A stretch of DNA of 64,000 bases, taken from assembly GCF_000315425.1 (NCBI RefSeq), contig NZ_JH992923.1:703540-767539 (forward strand). Direction: 5' to 3'. The translations under genes were made by a program, and so were the position numbers. The notes below the pieces were generated by a model. The model searched no databases and was not told the origin of the DNA. It was given only the letters and a program-made list of their open reading frames with translations. Shown in pieces: positions 41,111 through 51,146 of the stretch; positions within the stretch are counted from its first letter, which is position 1, and the number at the start of each line of letters is the position of its first letter. The DNA is from Massilia timonae CCUG 45783. GTDB taxonomy: Bacteria > Pseudomonadota > Gammaproteobacteria > Burkholderiales > Burkholderiaceae_D.

Positions 41111-42029
41111 TCCTCCCCGCATGCTGTGCGCCGGCGAGGCGCTGACCGACATGATCCACCAGGGCGACGAACAGTGGGTGAGCCGCGTGGGCGGCTCGAC
41201 CTGGAACGTGGCGCGCGCGCTGGCGGCGCTGGGCGAACCGACCGCCTTCGCCGGCGCCATCAGCCTGGACAGCTTCGGCGACGCGCTGTGGAGCGCGAGC
41301 GAAGCCGTCGGCCTGGACACGCGGCTGCTGCAGCGGGTCGACCGTTCGCCGCTGCTGGCCGTGGTGGAACAGGGCGAGCCGCCGCGCTACTTCTTCATCG
41401 GTGACGACTCCGCCGACCTGCACTTCGAGCCGGCGCTGTTCCCGGCCGGCTGGGCCGAGGGCCTGCGCTGGGCCCACTTCGGCGGCATCAGCCTGGCGCG
41501 CGAGCCGCTTGCCTCCAAGCTGACCGCGCTGGCGCGTGAGCTCAAGGCGCAGGGCGTGGCGATCAGCTACGACCCCAACTACCGCAACCTGATGGACGAG
41601 CGCTATGCGCCGACCCTGGCGGCGATGGCCTCGATCGCCGACCTGGTGAAAGTGTCGGACGACGACTTGCGCGGCCTGTTCCCCGGCGTCGCGCTGGACG
41701 AAGCGCTGGCGCGCCTGCGCGCCTTCAATCCGGCGGCGTATTGCCTGCTGACGCGCGGCGGTGAGGGCGCGAGCCTGTTTCACGGCGCCGAGCGCTGCGA
41801 TGCGCGGGCGCCGAAAGTCACGGTGGTGGACACGGTCGGCGCCGGCGACGCCAGCGCCGCCGGCCTCTTGACCAGCCTGACGCGCCACCCGCAGCGCCGC
41901 CTGCAATCGCACCTGCACGCGGCGCTGGCCGCCGGTTCCGCCGCCTGCCTGCAGGCCGGCGCCACGCCGCCGCCGCCCGCGGCCATGCAACAACTATTCG
42001 AACAGCTCGAAGGAGACGCAGCGCGATGA
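41103..42029 (+). CDS. PfkB-family fructokinase
   Basis: 308-residue ribokinase/PfkB-type sugar kinase. N-terminal LCAGEALTDMI and GGSTWNVARALAALG form the substrate side; the C-terminal PfkB signature VVDTVGAGDASAAGLL carries catalytic base D249. The GTG at 41103 overlaps the isomerase end by eight bases; an ATG at 41121 is the alternative. Context (mannose isomerase before it) indicates fructose as the substrate, giving fructose 6-phosphate for glycolysis. Its stop overlaps the following GH92 start by four bases. Confidence 0.87.
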   Translation: MLNPPRMLCAGEALTDMIHQGDEQWVSRVGGSTWNVARALAALGEPTAFAGAISLDSFGDALWSASEAVGLDTRLLQRVDRSPLLAVVEQGEPPRYFFIGDDSADLHFEPALFPAGWAEGLRWAHFGGISLAREPLASKLTALARELKAQGVAISYDPNYRNLMDERYAPTLAAMASIADLVKVSDDDLRGLFPGVALDEALARLRAFNPAAYCLLTRGGEGASLFHGAERCDARAPKVTVVDTVGAGDASAAGLLTSLTRHPQRRLQSHLHAALAAGSAACLQAGATPPPPAAMQQLFEQLEGDAAR

Positions 42030-44497
42030 ATCAAGCCCGCACCAACCCGTTCCAGCCCGCGATCCGAGGAATCTGCTTCGCACTGGCCGCCTGCCTGCTG
42101 CCGCTGTCCGCGCTTGACGCGACCGCGGCGGGCGCAGCAGCCAAGGCGACGATCGCGGCCGGCGCCATGCCGGTCAACACCTTCATCGGCACCCAGGACG
42201 AAGGCAATACCTTCCCCGGCGCCTCGGCCCCCTTCGGCATGATCCAGGTCAGCCCGATCGCCGACCACTACGCCGGCTACCGCTACACCGACAAGAAGAT
42301 CCGCGGCTTCGGCCACTCCTTCATTTCCGGCGCCGGCTGCTGGGAGCAGGGCGGACAGCTGTCGGTGCTGCCGGTGACGGGCGCCATCGGCCCCGGCGGC
42401 GACTTCGACACCAGCAAGAAGGGCGCGTTCGACCACAAGAAATACGCCGCCGACTACACGCATGACGGCGAAGTCGGCGAGGCCGGCTACTACAAGGTCA
42501 AGCTGACCAGCTATGGCGGCATCACGGCCGAGGCCACCGCGCTGACGCGCGCCGCCGCCGAGCGCTATACCTACGCGCCGGGGACCAAGACCGGCCACGT
42601 GCTGCTCAACCTCGGCCAGGCCAACGAGCGCCATTCCGTCATCGGCAGCGAAGTGAAGATCGTGGGCGACCGCAGCGTCGAGGGCCGGATCGTCACCCGC
42701 AGCTTCTGCGGCGGCGCCAAGTACACGACCTGGTTCCGCATGGAGTTCGACCAGCCCTTCGCCAGGCGCGGCATCTGGGACGACCGCGCCGGCTGGCCGG
42801 ACGTCGACGGCCCGAGCCAGCAGGGCGAGGCCAAGCCGCACGGCGTGTGGCTGAGCTTTGACCTCGAGGCTGGCCAGGCGGTGACCGCGGTCAGCGCGAT
42901 CTCGCACGTCGACGCCGAAGGGGCCCGCATCAACCTGAAGGCCGAGGGCATGGAAGGCGGCAAGCCAATGAGCTTCGACGCCATGAAGGCCAAAGCGCAA
43001 GCGAACTGGCAGCGCGAGCTGGCCAGCGTGCGCATCGAGGGCGGCAACAAGGACGACCGTACCGTGTTCTATACCGCGCTCTACCACACCCTGCTGCAGC
43101 CGCTGACCGGCAACGACGCCGATGGCCGCTACCGCGGCTACGACGACGCGATCCACACGGCGAAGGACTGGACCTATTACGAATTCTTCTCGCTGTGGGA
43201 CACCTACCGCGCCCAGAACCAGATGCTGGCGCTGCTGCGCCCGGAACGCGCGAGCGACATCGCGACCTCGGTGCTCAGGATCCGCGAACAGGGCGGCTGG
43301 CTGCCGCGCTGGGGCTATGCCAACTTCGAGACCAACATCATGACCGGCGACCCGGTGACGCCGTTCCTGGTCGACCTGTGGCGCTTCGGCGCATTGAAGG
43401 GGCGCGAGGCCGAGGCCTATGCCGCGCTGCGCGAGAACGCCTTCGGCGTGCCGGCCCACGGCATCCGTCCGCAAGGCCGTTCGGGCAACCCGAGCTACCT
43501 CAAGCAAGGCTTTGTGCAGTACGACCGCAGCTTCGTCTCGAAGGGCATGGACACCGACCCGCACCACGGCGCGTCGGCGACGCTCGAATACGCGGCGGCC
43601 GACGGCGCGCTGGCCGGCATGGCCCAGGCGCTCGGCCATCTAGATGATGCGAAGGCGCTGGCGCAGCGCGCCCTGAACTGGAAGGCGATCTGGGACCCGA
43701 GCGTGGTCGACGCCGAGACCGGCCAGAAAGGTTTCCCGCGTCCGCGCCTGCTGGACGGCAGCTGGTTCGGCGACGTCGGCAGCGGCTACGATCCGCGCGG
43801 CGACCACGGCTTCCATGAAGGCACGGCGTGGCAATACCAGTGGCTGGTGCCACAGGACGTGCCGGGCCTGGCCGCCGCGATGGGCGGCGTAGCGCCGGCG
43901 CTGGGTCGCCTGGACCAGTTCTTCGACTATCCGGCCGTGCTGGCGGACCCGAACGCGGTGCGCAAGTCGTGGGTGGTGGGGCCGTACAGCTACTACGCCC
44001 AGTTCCGCTACAACCCGAACAACGAGCCCGACCTGCACGCGCCATGGATGTACACCCTGATGGGCCAGCCGTGGAAGACCACCACCGTGGTGCGCGCGGC
44101 CGAGACGCTGTTCACCAACGGTCCCGGCGGCGTGACCGGCAACGACGACCTGGGCACGATGTCGTCCTGGTACCTGTTCAGCGCGCTGGGCATCTACCCG
44201 GACATGCCGGGCAGCGGCCGCTTCCTGCTGCATGCGCCGCGCTTCGCCAGGGCCGAGATCGACCTGCCGCAAGGCCGCATCCTGCGCATCGAGGCGCCGG
44301 GCGCCAGGCCGGGCGAGCGCCGCTTCGTCAAGTCGGTGAACCATGGCGGCCGCGCGGTCGAGCGCGTGTGGCTGGACTGGGAACAGCTGCAGTCGGGCGG
44401 CGCCCTGAAGTACCAGCTGACGACCCAGCCGGACACGCAAGGCTGGGGCACGCGCGGGCGTGACCTGCCGCGCCCGCCGGCCGGCCTGGCGCACTAA
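42026..44497 (+). CDS. GH92 alpha-mannosidase (second copy)
   Basis: 823-residue exported GH92 enzyme of normal family length. Signal peptide about 1-35 (GICFALAACLLPLSALDATAAG). It begins with the classic GH92 N-terminal region (VNTFIGTQDEGNTFPGASAPFGMIQVSP) and contains GFGHSFISGAGCWE, YYEFFSLWDTYRAQNQML and the calcium/base motif TGNDDLGTMSSWYLFSALGIYPDMPGSG near residue 703. Calcium-dependent exo-alpha-mannosidase, probably alpha-1,2. It differs clearly from the first GH92, so the two may act on different linkages. Start overlaps the fructokinase stop (ATGA). Confidence 0.9.
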   Translation: MNQARTNPFQPAIRGICFALAACLLPLSALDATAAGAAAKATIAAGAMPVNTFIGTQDEGNTFPGASAPFGMIQVSPIADHYAGYRYTDKKIRGFGHSFISGAGCWEQGGQLSVLPVTGAIGPGGDFDTSKKGAFDHKKYAADYTHDGEVGEAGYYKVKLTSYGGITAEATALTRAAAERYTYAPGTKTGHVLLNLGQANERHSVIGSEVKIVGDRSVEGRIVTRSFCGGAKYTTWFRMEFDQPFARRGIWDDRAGWPDVDGPSQQGEAKPHGVWLSFDLEAGQAVTAVSAISHVDAEGARINLKAEGMEGGKPMSFDAMKAKAQANWQRELASVRIEGGNKDDRTVFYTALYHTLLQPLTGNDADGRYRGYDDAIHTAKDWTYYEFFSLWDTYRAQNQMLALLRPERASDIATSVLRIREQGGWLPRWGYANFETNIMTGDPVTPFLVDLWRFGALKGREAEAYAALRENAFGVPAHGIRPQGRSGNPSYLKQGFVQYDRSFVSKGMDTDPHHGASATLEYAAADGALAGMAQALGHLDDAKALAQRALNWKAIWDPSVVDAETGQKGFPRPRLLDGSWFGDVGSGYDPRGDHGFHEGTAWQYQWLVPQDVPGLAAAMGGVAPALGRLDQFFDYPAVLADPNAVRKSWVVGPYSYYAQFRYNPNNEPDLHAPWMYTLMGQPWKTTTVVRAAETLFTNGPGGVTGNDDLGTMSSWYLFSALGIYPDMPGSGRFLLHAPRFARAEIDLPQGRILRIEAPGARPGERRFVKSVNHGGRAVERVWLDWEQLQSGGALKYQLTTQPDTQGWGTRGRDLPRPPAGLAH

Positions 44498-44530
44498 GCG
44501 CCGCATAAAAAAACGATATCAGGAGACAGC

Positions 44531-45805
44531 ATGGCCAATATGCCATACAAGGCGGCGCCTGCCGCCCACAACGGGGGCGCGGCGACGCAGCTCGACAGCA
44601 ATACGAGCGCGCTCGTCATCGTGACGATCCTGTTCTTCATGTGGGGCCTGATCACGTCGCTCAACGACGTCCTGATCCCGCACCTGAAGGCGGTGTATAC
44701 CCTGACCTATGTGCAGGCCATGCTGGTGCAGTTCTGCTTCTTCGGGGCGTATGCCATCGTGTCGCTGCCGGCCGGCGCGTTGATCCGCCGCATCGGCTAC
44801 CAGAAGGGGGCGGTGGCCGGCCTGCTGGTGGCCGCCGCCGGCTGCACGCTGTTCTATCCGGCCTCGTTCGGCGGTTATGGCCTGTTCCTGCTGGCGCTGT
44901 TCGTGCTGGCCTCGGGCATCACGGTGCTGCAGGTGGCGGCCAATCCCTACGTCGCGGTGCTCGGCCCGGCGCGCACGGCCTCGAGCCGCCTGACCCTGAC
45001 CCAGGCCTTCAATTCGCTCGGCACCACGATCGGGCCGGCCGTCGGCGGCCTCTTGATCCTGTCGGCCGCGGGGGCGGTCGCAGTGGCGGGAACCGATGCC
45101 GCGGCCGAAGCGGCATCGGTGCGCGGCCCCTACCTGGTGCTGGCCGGCGTGCTGGTCGCGCTGGCGGTGCTGTTCCGGCTGGCGCGCCTGCCGGCGATCG
45201 CCGACAGCGACGACGCGCCGCTGGCGGGAGAAAGCCAAGGATCGGCGCTGGCGTACCGCCACCTGGTGCTGGGCGCGATCGGCATCTTCCTGTACGTGGG
45301 GGCGGAAGTGAGCATCGGCAGCTTCCTGATCAACTTCATCGGCGAGCCGCACATCGCCGGCCTGTCGCATGCCGACGCCGCCCACTACGTCAGCATCTAC
45401 TGGGGCGGGGCGATGGTGGGGCGCTTCATCGGCTTCGCCGTGATGCGCGTCGTCAGCCCCGGCAAGACGCTGGCCTTCAACTCGCTGGCGGCGATCGCGC
45501 TGGTGCTGGTAGGGACGTTTGCCCAGGGCGGCCTGGCGATGTGGGCGATCCTGGCCGTCGGCCTGTGCAATTCCATCATGTTCCCGACCATCTTCAGCAT
45601 GGCGCTGCATGGGCTGGGCCGGCACACGGGGCAGGCGTCGGGGATCCTGTGCATGGCGATCGTGGGTGGCGCGCTGGTGCCGTTCGCGCAAGGAGCGCTG
45701 GCGGATGCCTTCAATGTGCAGGTGTCGTTCCTGCTGCCGGCGGCATGCTATGGCTTCGTCCTGTATTTCGGCGCGAGGTACGCGTCGATGTACACGGCTA
45801 AATAA
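44531..45805 (+). CDS. FHS-family sugar/H+ symporter (FucP/GluP type)
   Basis: 424-residue MFS permease with 12 predicted membrane helices. [17 protein letters not shown] in the first helix and [36 protein letters not shown] are hallmarks of the fucose/galactose/glucose FHS family. Shine-Dalgarno AGGAGA precedes the ATG. As the last gene of the operon it is the probable inner-membrane importer of mannose (or fructose) released in the periplasm by the GH2 and GH92 enzymes. Confidence 0.87.
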   Translation: MANMPYKAAPAAHNGGAATQLDSNTSALVIVTILFFMWGLITSLNDVLIPHLKAVYTLTYVQAMLVQFCFFGAYAIVSLPAGALIRRIGYQKGAVAGLLVAAAGCTLFYPASFGGYGLFLLALFVLASGITVLQVAANPYVAVLGPARTASSRLTLTQAFNSLGTTIGPAVGGLLILSAAGAVAVAGTDAAAEAASVRGPYLVLAGVLVALAVLFRLARLPAIADSDDAPLAGESQGSALAYRHLVLGAIGIFLYVGAEVSIGSFLINFIGEPHIAGLSHADAAHYVSIYWGGAMVGRFIGFAVMRVVSPGKTLAFNSLAAIALVLVGTFAQGGLAMWAILAVGLCNSIMFPTIFSMALHGLGRHTGQASGILCMAIVGGALVPFAQGALADAFNVQVSFLLPAACYGFVLYFGARYASMYTAK

Positions 45806-45832
45806 ACATTCAGCCGTGCCGGTTGCCGACTG

Positions 45833-46195
45833 CTAGTCGACGATCGGCACGACGATGTCGTTCCTCGGGATGGCGACCCATTTGCCCTTGATCTCGATCC
45901 AGGCTTCTTCGTAGTCCAGCCGTATCCGGACCTTGCTGCCGGGGCAACCCGCTCCGGCATTCAGGACGGCCTCGGTCTTGCGGCCCTTGACACCCGTGAG
46001 CGTGCCGAATTCCGGCTTGCCGTCGGTGAAGCACTGAAAGAAGAATTGCTGACCCTCCGCCGTCGCCGTCACGATCAGGTTGAACATGCCGTCCGGCGAC
46101 GCGCTGCGGGCGCTGCTGAACGTCCCCGAGACCGGCGGGTCGGAGGCCTGGGCCAGGGACGACATGAACAATATGAGCAATCCCAGCTGTTTCAT
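45833..46195 (-). CDS. Small secreted hypothetical protein, 120 residues
   Basis: Not recognised. Signal peptide MKQLGLLILFMSSLAQASD, then a ~100-residue beta-rich domain with two cysteines (FFQCFTDGKP and GAGCPGSK) that could form a disulfide. Probably periplasmic. It lies 19 bases downstream of the TonB receptor on the same strand and may be cotranscribed. Confidence 0.6.
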   Translation of the reverse strand: MKQLGLLILFMSSLAQASDPPVSGTFSSARSASPDGMFNLIVTATAEGQQFFFQCFTDGKPEFGTLTGVKGRKTEAVLNAGAGCPGSKVRIRLDYEEAWIEIKGKWVAIPRNDIVVPIVD

Positions 46196-46214
46196 GCGTC
46201 CTCCATCAGGCGGT

Positions 46215-48986
46215 CTAGTTGAACGAATAGTTCACGCTGGCATAGAACCGCCGCCCGCGCGGATCGGTATAGCTCGGATCGTACCCGGACAGGAAGAAAT
46301 AGGCCTGGTTCGAATACGGCGGGCTCTCGTCGAACAGGTTCTGCATGCCGGCGCGCAGCTTCAGGCGCGGCGTCGCCTGATACGCCGCCGACAGGTCCCA
46401 CAGCGAGTACGACTTGACCTTGTTGGCCGCCACCACCGAACCGTCGTCGATATTGATCGCCGTGTTCTGGTCGTCGTAGCCGCTCGACCAGGTGTTCTGC
46501 AGGCTGGCCGAGACCGGCCCGCGCTCCCAGTCGAAGCTCACCGTATGGCGCCAGCGCTGCACCACGCCGTCGGTCACGAACTTGTTCAGGTTGCTCACAA
46601 AAGCATCGCCCGGCGCGTTCTGGATTTCCGACGACAGCACATAGGTGCCGTTCAGGCGTCCGCCAAAGCGACCGATGGCGGTGTCGACGCCGCGCACCGT
46701 GACCGCCAGGTCCAGGCCCTTGGCTACCTGGGCGCCGCGGTTTTCCTTGCGCAGCTCGATGTAGTCGATCACGTCGTCTTCATCGCGGTGCACCAGGTCG
46801 CCGTACTTGGCCAGGTTGCCCAGGATGATGTCGTCGCCGATCTCGCTGATCAAGTCGGTGCGCTTGATGTTCCAGTAGTCGAGCGAGGCGCTCACGTTGC
46901 GGCCGGCCGCGAACACGGCGCCGAACGAGAACTGGCGGCTGCGCTCCGGCTGCAGGTCGGCATTGCTGTAGCGGCGCGTATCCCAGTTGTCGGCGCAGTC
47001 GGCGTAGTTGTTCTCGACCGTGGCGCAATACACCGGATCGGGCAGGGTCGCGGTGCTGCTGTAGACGGTGGGGCGGAACAGCTCCGTCATGGTCGGCGCG
47101 CGGAAGCCGCGGCCGGCCGAGGCGCGCAGCAGCAGCGCATCCGTCGGACGGTAGGAGAGGCCGATCTTGGGGCTGGCCGCGCCGCCGACCTGCTCGTAAT
47201 GGTCGTAGCGGGCCGACACCTGCGCCTCCCACTGCTGCGCGAACGGCACCAGCAGTTCGCCGTACAGGCCGGCGACGTCGCGCTTGTCGCTGGTGGCGCG
47301 GCCGCCTTCCGGCGCCGCGTCGTTGTTGATGTTGTCGGAGAGGAGCAGGGCGGAAGGCGTGAAATTGTTCTTCTCGCGCCGCACCTCGCCGCCGATGGCG
47401 ACGGCCAGCTCGCCGCCCGCCAGCGGCATGAGCGCGCGCGAGAACTTGAAGTCGAGCGAGTCGAGCGTGCCGCGCGCGCGGCGCACGACGTCGTCGACCT
47501 GGATGCTGTCGAGCAGGGCAAGACCCTCCGGGCTGGACGGACCGAACGGGTTGATGCGGCCGTCCAGGATCCCTTCCATCAGCTCGTTGTACAGCACGTA
47601 GCCGTTGGTGTCGCGGTCCTTGACCGTGTTGACGCTGTGGTTATACGCGGTGTCGTAGTCCCAGCCGCCCACGGTGCCGCTCACGCCGACCACGAAGCGC
47701 ATGCCTTCGCTGGTCAGTTCGCTGGTGCGCTGGCCGGCCTCGGACAGGCGCATGCGCAGTTCCAGCTCGCCCGGATAGTCGTCGTCCAGTTCTTCCAGGC
47801 CGGTGCCCACCAGTTGCGGCACCAGTCGGTAGTCGATATAGCCGGTGACGCGCGCCGACGAGCCGGTGTAGTACGACTTCGAGCGGCTGAGCGCGACTTC
47901 GGCATAGGCCTGGTGGCCGCCGCCGAGCTTCAACACGCCGCGGCTGAGCAGGCTGGCTTTCTCGGTCTTCGGATAGAGCTCGGTGTCGCCCATGTAGTTA
48001 TAGGTGCAGGCATCGACGCCGCCGGTGCCGTCGGGCAGGTAGACGTTGGCCGGCGGCGCGCAATCGGGCGCCGACAGGTTGATCAGGCGGTTGGTGATCG
48101 GGCGGCCGTTGATGGTGAAGCCGAGTTCCTGCAGGTGGTCGCGCTGGTTCGAGGTCAGGCGGATATTCGCCGGGCCGGTATAGCCCGACAGCAGGTGGCC
48201 CAGGCGCTCCTCGACCCGCAGGCCGGGGATGAAGCTGCGCTGCGAGGTATTGAGCGCATTGGTGCGCTGGAAGTCGGCCACCGCGAACACATTGTAGCCG
48301 TCGCGTTCGAGGTCGCCCTTGCCGGCGCTGATGCTGGCGGTGCGCTTGCCGGCGCCGCCTTCGTCGGTGGTGCTGCCGTAGGCGTTCAGTTCCAGGCCCT
48401 GGAAGTCCTTGCGGGTGATGAAGTTGATGACGCCGCCGATCGCGTCGGTGCCGTACAGCGCCGAGGCGCCATCCAGCAGCACCTCGACCCGCTCCAGCGC
48501 GGCGGCCGGGATGTTGTTCAGGTCGACGCCGCTGTCGTCGCCGGGCGAGGCGAAGTTGGCCATGCGCCGGCCATTGAGCAGGACCAGGGTCGACGAGGTG
48601 CCGATGCCGCGCAGGTTGGCGCTGTTGAAGCCGCGCTGGTCGCCGCCGACATTGATGCTGGCGCCGTCGGTCAGGCCGTTGACGTTGCTCGATACCCGGG
48701 CCAGCAGCTCGGAGGCGGTGGTCACGCCGGCCTTTTCGATCTCGGCGCGCGAGACGATCTGCACCGGCAGGGCGGTCTCGGACTGCACCCGGCGGATGGC
48801 CGAGCCGGTGACTTCGACCTTCGGCATCGCGGCCGGCGCCGGTGCGGCTGCCGGCGCAACGTCGGTCGTCACCGGCGGCGTTTCCTGCGCCAGCGCGCTG
48901 CCCGCCACCCCTGCCGCCATCCAGGCGCCCGCCAGCAGCGCGCCGCGCACGGCGCGCGCCGCCGCCTTCAACTTCATATTCATCAA
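46215..48986 (-). CDS. CirA-like TonB-dependent receptor
   Basis: 923-residue TonB-dependent receptor. Signal peptide near 14-34 (RGALLAGAWMAAGVAGSALAQ), a Pro/Ala-rich stretch, then a plug with VEVTGSAIRRVQSETALPVQIVSRAEIEKAGV, STLVLLNGRRMANF and LERVEVLLDGASALYGTDAIGGVINFITRKDF; the barrel ends YASVNYSFN, with one extra residue after the usual terminal Phe. The plug type is shared with receptors for oligopeptides, plant polymers and vitamins, so the ligand cannot be named. No Fur box seen upstream. Confidence 0.88.
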   Translation of the reverse strand: MMNMKLKAAARAVRGALLAGAWMAAGVAGSALAQETPPVTTDVAPAAAPAPAAMPKVEVTGSAIRRVQSETALPVQIVSRAEIEKAGVTTASELLARVSSNVNGLTDGASINVGGDQRGFNSANLRGIGTSSTLVLLNGRRMANFASPGDDSGVDLNNIPAAALERVEVLLDGASALYGTDAIGGVINFITRKDFQGLELNAYGSTTDEGGAGKRTASISAGKGDLERDGYNVFAVADFQRTNALNTSQRSFIPGLRVEERLGHLLSGYTGPANIRLTSNQRDHLQELGFTINGRPITNRLINLSAPDCAPPANVYLPDGTGGVDACTYNYMGDTELYPKTEKASLLSRGVLKLGGGHQAYAEVALSRSKSYYTGSSARVTGYIDYRLVPQLVGTGLEELDDDYPGELELRMRLSEAGQRTSELTSEGMRFVVGVSGTVGGWDYDTAYNHSVNTVKDRDTNGYVLYNELMEGILDGRINPFGPSSPEGLALLDSIQVDDVVRRARGTLDSLDFKFSRALMPLAGGELAVAIGGEVRREKNNFTPSALLLSDNINNDAAPEGGRATSDKRDVAGLYGELLVPFAQQWEAQVSARYDHYEQVGGAASPKIGLSYRPTDALLLRASAGRGFRAPTMTELFRPTVYSSTATLPDPVYCATVENNYADCADNWDTRRYSNADLQPERSRQFSFGAVFAAGRNVSASLDYWNIKRTDLISEIGDDIILGNLAKYGDLVHRDEDDVIDYIELRKENRGAQVAKGLDLAVTVRGVDTAIGRFGGRLNGTYVLSSEIQNAPGDAFVSNLNKFVTDGVVQRWRHTVSFDWERGPVSASLQNTWSSGYDDQNTAINIDDGSVVAANKVKSYSLWDLSAAYQATPRLKLRAGMQNLFDESPPYSNQAYFFLSGYDPSYTDPRGRRFYASVNYSFN

Positions 48987-49127
48987 TTGTCCCTATGAAA
49001 CCACGTAAATATCGAGGAGTGTAATCGCGCGGCGAGCAGTAATGACAACTATTGGCGCGGGAAACGAGGGATGTTGCGAATCTGATACGCGGACGATGGC
49101 AATCCGGCCCGGCATTCCTTTTGGAGA

Positions 49128-49139
49128 AATAATGAATTG
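49128..49139. repeat. 12-bp element AATAATGAATTG, copy 1
   Basis: Lies ~94 bases upstream of the PPOX-fold gene. An identical copy at 52598-52609 follows the LysR gene, so the two bracket the four-gene module. May be a LysR-type binding half-site. Confidence 0.35.
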
Positions 49140-49232
49140 CGGATTGCGCCGATTCCCTGCCTTTGCATAATTCATGAGAATGGTGCCACGATGAACGCGG
49201 CCAGCGCGCCGCCAGCCCGGGAGGAACGCAGC

Positions 49233-50159
49233 ATGACGACTTCGGTTTACCACGACGGCGAACGCGCCGTGCAGCACCGCGCCGGCGAGGCCGCCATCGC
49301 CGAGCGCAACGGCGTGGTCATCGCCGACTCCATCCTGGGCGGCGCCCGGCCCTTCATCGGCAAGCAGTCGATGGTGGTGCTGGCGAGCGTCGACCCGGAG
49401 GGGGCGCCCTGGTCCACGGTCCTGTTCGGGCAGCCCGGCTTCGCCCATGCCGACAGCGCGACGCAGGTCACCGTCGACCTGCCGGCGGCGCTGCGCGATC
49501 CTGACGAGCCATTCTGGCGCAACGTCGCCGCCAATCCGGCGATCGGCAGCCTGTTCATCGAGCTCGGCTCGCGCCGCCGCTACCGCATCAATGGCGCCCT
49601 GGCGCGCCTGGACGACGGGGGCTTCGACCTGGCGGTGCGCGAGGCCTACCCGAACTGCCCCAAATACATCCAGCGCCGCCAGCTGCGCCGCATCGATGGC
49701 GGGTCGGCGCCGGCCCTGCTGGGCGAAGGGCGCGCGCTCGACCAGGCCGCGCGCGCCATCGTGCGCCGCGCCGACACCGTCTTCGTGGCCAGCAACCACC
49801 AGGAGCGCGGCGCCGACGCCTCGCACCGCGGCGGCAGCCCCGGCTTCGTCCAGGTGGTGGACGACACGCTGCTGCGCATTCCCGACTACGCCGGCAACAG
49901 CCTGTTCAACACCTTCGGCAACCTGACGGTCGACCCGCGCGTGGGCCTGTGCATTCCCGACTTCGACGGCCAGCGCCTGTTGCAGCTGAGCGGCCGCGCA
50001 TGCATCCTGCATGGCCAGGACGATCCGCACGGCCTGAGCGGCGGCACCGGACGCTTCTGCGAAATCGCGATCGAGCGCTGGCTGCTGCGCCGCGCGCCGC
50101 AGCACCTGGACTGGGAATACCTGGACGCCTCCCCGTTCAATCCGGCGGTAGAGGCCTGA
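49233..50159 (+). CDS. Pyridoxamine 5'-phosphate oxidase-fold (split-barrel flavin) protein
   Basis: 308-residue protein of the PPOX/flavin-nucleotide-binding split-barrel family. The ATG at 49233 is chosen because GGAGGAA lies six bases upstream; an earlier ATG at 49191 has no Shine-Dalgarno. Features: IGKQSMVVLASVDPEGAPWSTVLFGQPGF (first barrel), FIELGSRRRYRINGALAR, YPNCPKYIQRRQLRR and a second-half TFGNLTVDPRVGLCIPDFDGQRLLQLSGRACI. Proteins of this layout are often fused or adjacent to a ferredoxin-reductase unit, as here (three bases before the next gene), suggesting a flavin-dependent redox pair. Substrate unknown. Confidence 0.78.
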   Translation: MTTSVYHDGERAVQHRAGEAAIAERNGVVIADSILGGARPFIGKQSMVVLASVDPEGAPWSTVLFGQPGFAHADSATQVTVDLPAALRDPDEPFWRNVAANPAIGSLFIELGSRRRYRINGALARLDDGGFDLAVREAYPNCPKYIQRRQLRRIDGGSAPALLGEGRALDQAARAIVRRADTVFVASNHQERGADASHRGGSPGFVQVVDDTLLRIPDYAGNSLFNTFGNLTVDPRVGLCIPDFDGQRLLQLSGRACILHGQDDPHGLSGGTGRFCEIAIERWLLRRAPQHLDWEYLDASPFNPAVEA

Positions 50160-50162
50160 GTC

Positions 50163-51110
50163 ATGGCTGACTTCATGATGTATCTGATCGACGCCATCAT
50201 CCGCCACGGCCCCGTGGTCAGGGAATTCCGCCTGGCGCCGGAAGGCGGCGCGCCGCTGCCGCCGTGGCAGCCCGGAGCCCACGTCGAACTCGCATTCACT
50301 TCGCGCGCCGGCGCCCGCCACCGCAACGCCTATTCGGTGGTGGGCGAGGAGGGCGGAATGCTGCGCATCGCGGTCCAGCGCGAGGAAGGCGGGCGTGGCG
50401 GCTCGCGCGTGCTGCATGACGAATTCGAGCCGGGCATGGCGCTCGAGGTCAGCCTGCCGCTGAACGGATTCACGCTGCACCCGGGGAGCACCCGCACCGT
50501 GCTGATCGCGGGCGGCATCGGCATCACGCCGATGCTGCCGATGGCGCGCGCGCTCGAGACGGCCGGCGCCAGCTACCAATTGCACTACCTGGCGCGCGAT
50601 AGCGCGCGGCTGGTGCTGGCCGCCGATTGGCAGGCCCTCGGCGAGGACCGCGTGCGCACCTATGCCACCGCAAGCGAAGGGCGCCCCGACCTGGGCCGGA
50701 TGATCGGCCCGTGGCAGCCGGGCTGCGAGCTGCATGCCTGCGGCCCTTCGGTCCTGCTCGAGGCAATCCGCGCCGCCGCGACGGCGCAGGGCTGGCCGCA
50801 GCGGCACGTGCGCGTCGAAAGCTTCGGCGCGCGCGCCCACGACGAGGACCGGCCGCTGCGGGTGGTCTTGCGGCAAAGCGGCATGACGCTCGACGTCGCG
50901 CCGGGCAAGTCGATCCTCGAGGCGATGATCGAGGCCGACGTGTTCGTTTCCTACGAGTGCAAGCGTGGTGAATGCGGCAACTGCTATGCTGGCGTGGTGT
51001 CGGGCGAGCCGCTGCATCGCGACGTGTGCCTGAACGCCCGGCAGCGGACCATCGGCATGACGCCCTGCGTCTCCTGGGCCAGGGGCCCGCTGCTGGAACT
51101 CGATCTGTAA
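50163..51110 (+). CDS. Phthalate-dioxygenase-reductase-like flavin/[2Fe-2S] oxidoreductase
   Basis: 315-residue single-chain reductase: FMN/FAD-binding barrel (~1-105, with RNAYSVVG in the flavin-binding position), NAD-binding domain (~108-225, TVLIAGGIGITPMLPMARAL and LHACGPSVLLEAI) and a C-terminal plant-type ferredoxin domain with cluster ligands C266, C271, C274 and C302 (CKRGECGNC then MTPC). It passes electrons from NAD(P)H to a partner, normally a Rieske oxygenase; no oxygenase gene is in this window, and the PPOX-fold protein upstream is the likely partner. Confidence 0.85.
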   Translation: MADFMMYLIDAIIRHGPVVREFRLAPEGGAPLPPWQPGAHVELAFTSRAGARHRNAYSVVGEEGGMLRIAVQREEGGRGGSRVLHDEFEPGMALEVSLPLNGFTLHPGSTRTVLIAGGIGITPMLPMARALETAGASYQLHYLARDSARLVLAADWQALGEDRVRTYATASEGRPDLGRMIGPWQPGCELHACGPSVLLEAIRAAATAQGWPQRHVRVESFGARAHDEDRPLRVVLRQSGMTLDVAPGKSILEAMIEADVFVSYECKRGECGNCYAGVVSGEPLHRDVCLNARQRTIGMTPCVSWARGPLLELDL

Positions 51111-51146
51111 GCTGTCTTCCACCACCACCAATCGAAAGGTCTCACG

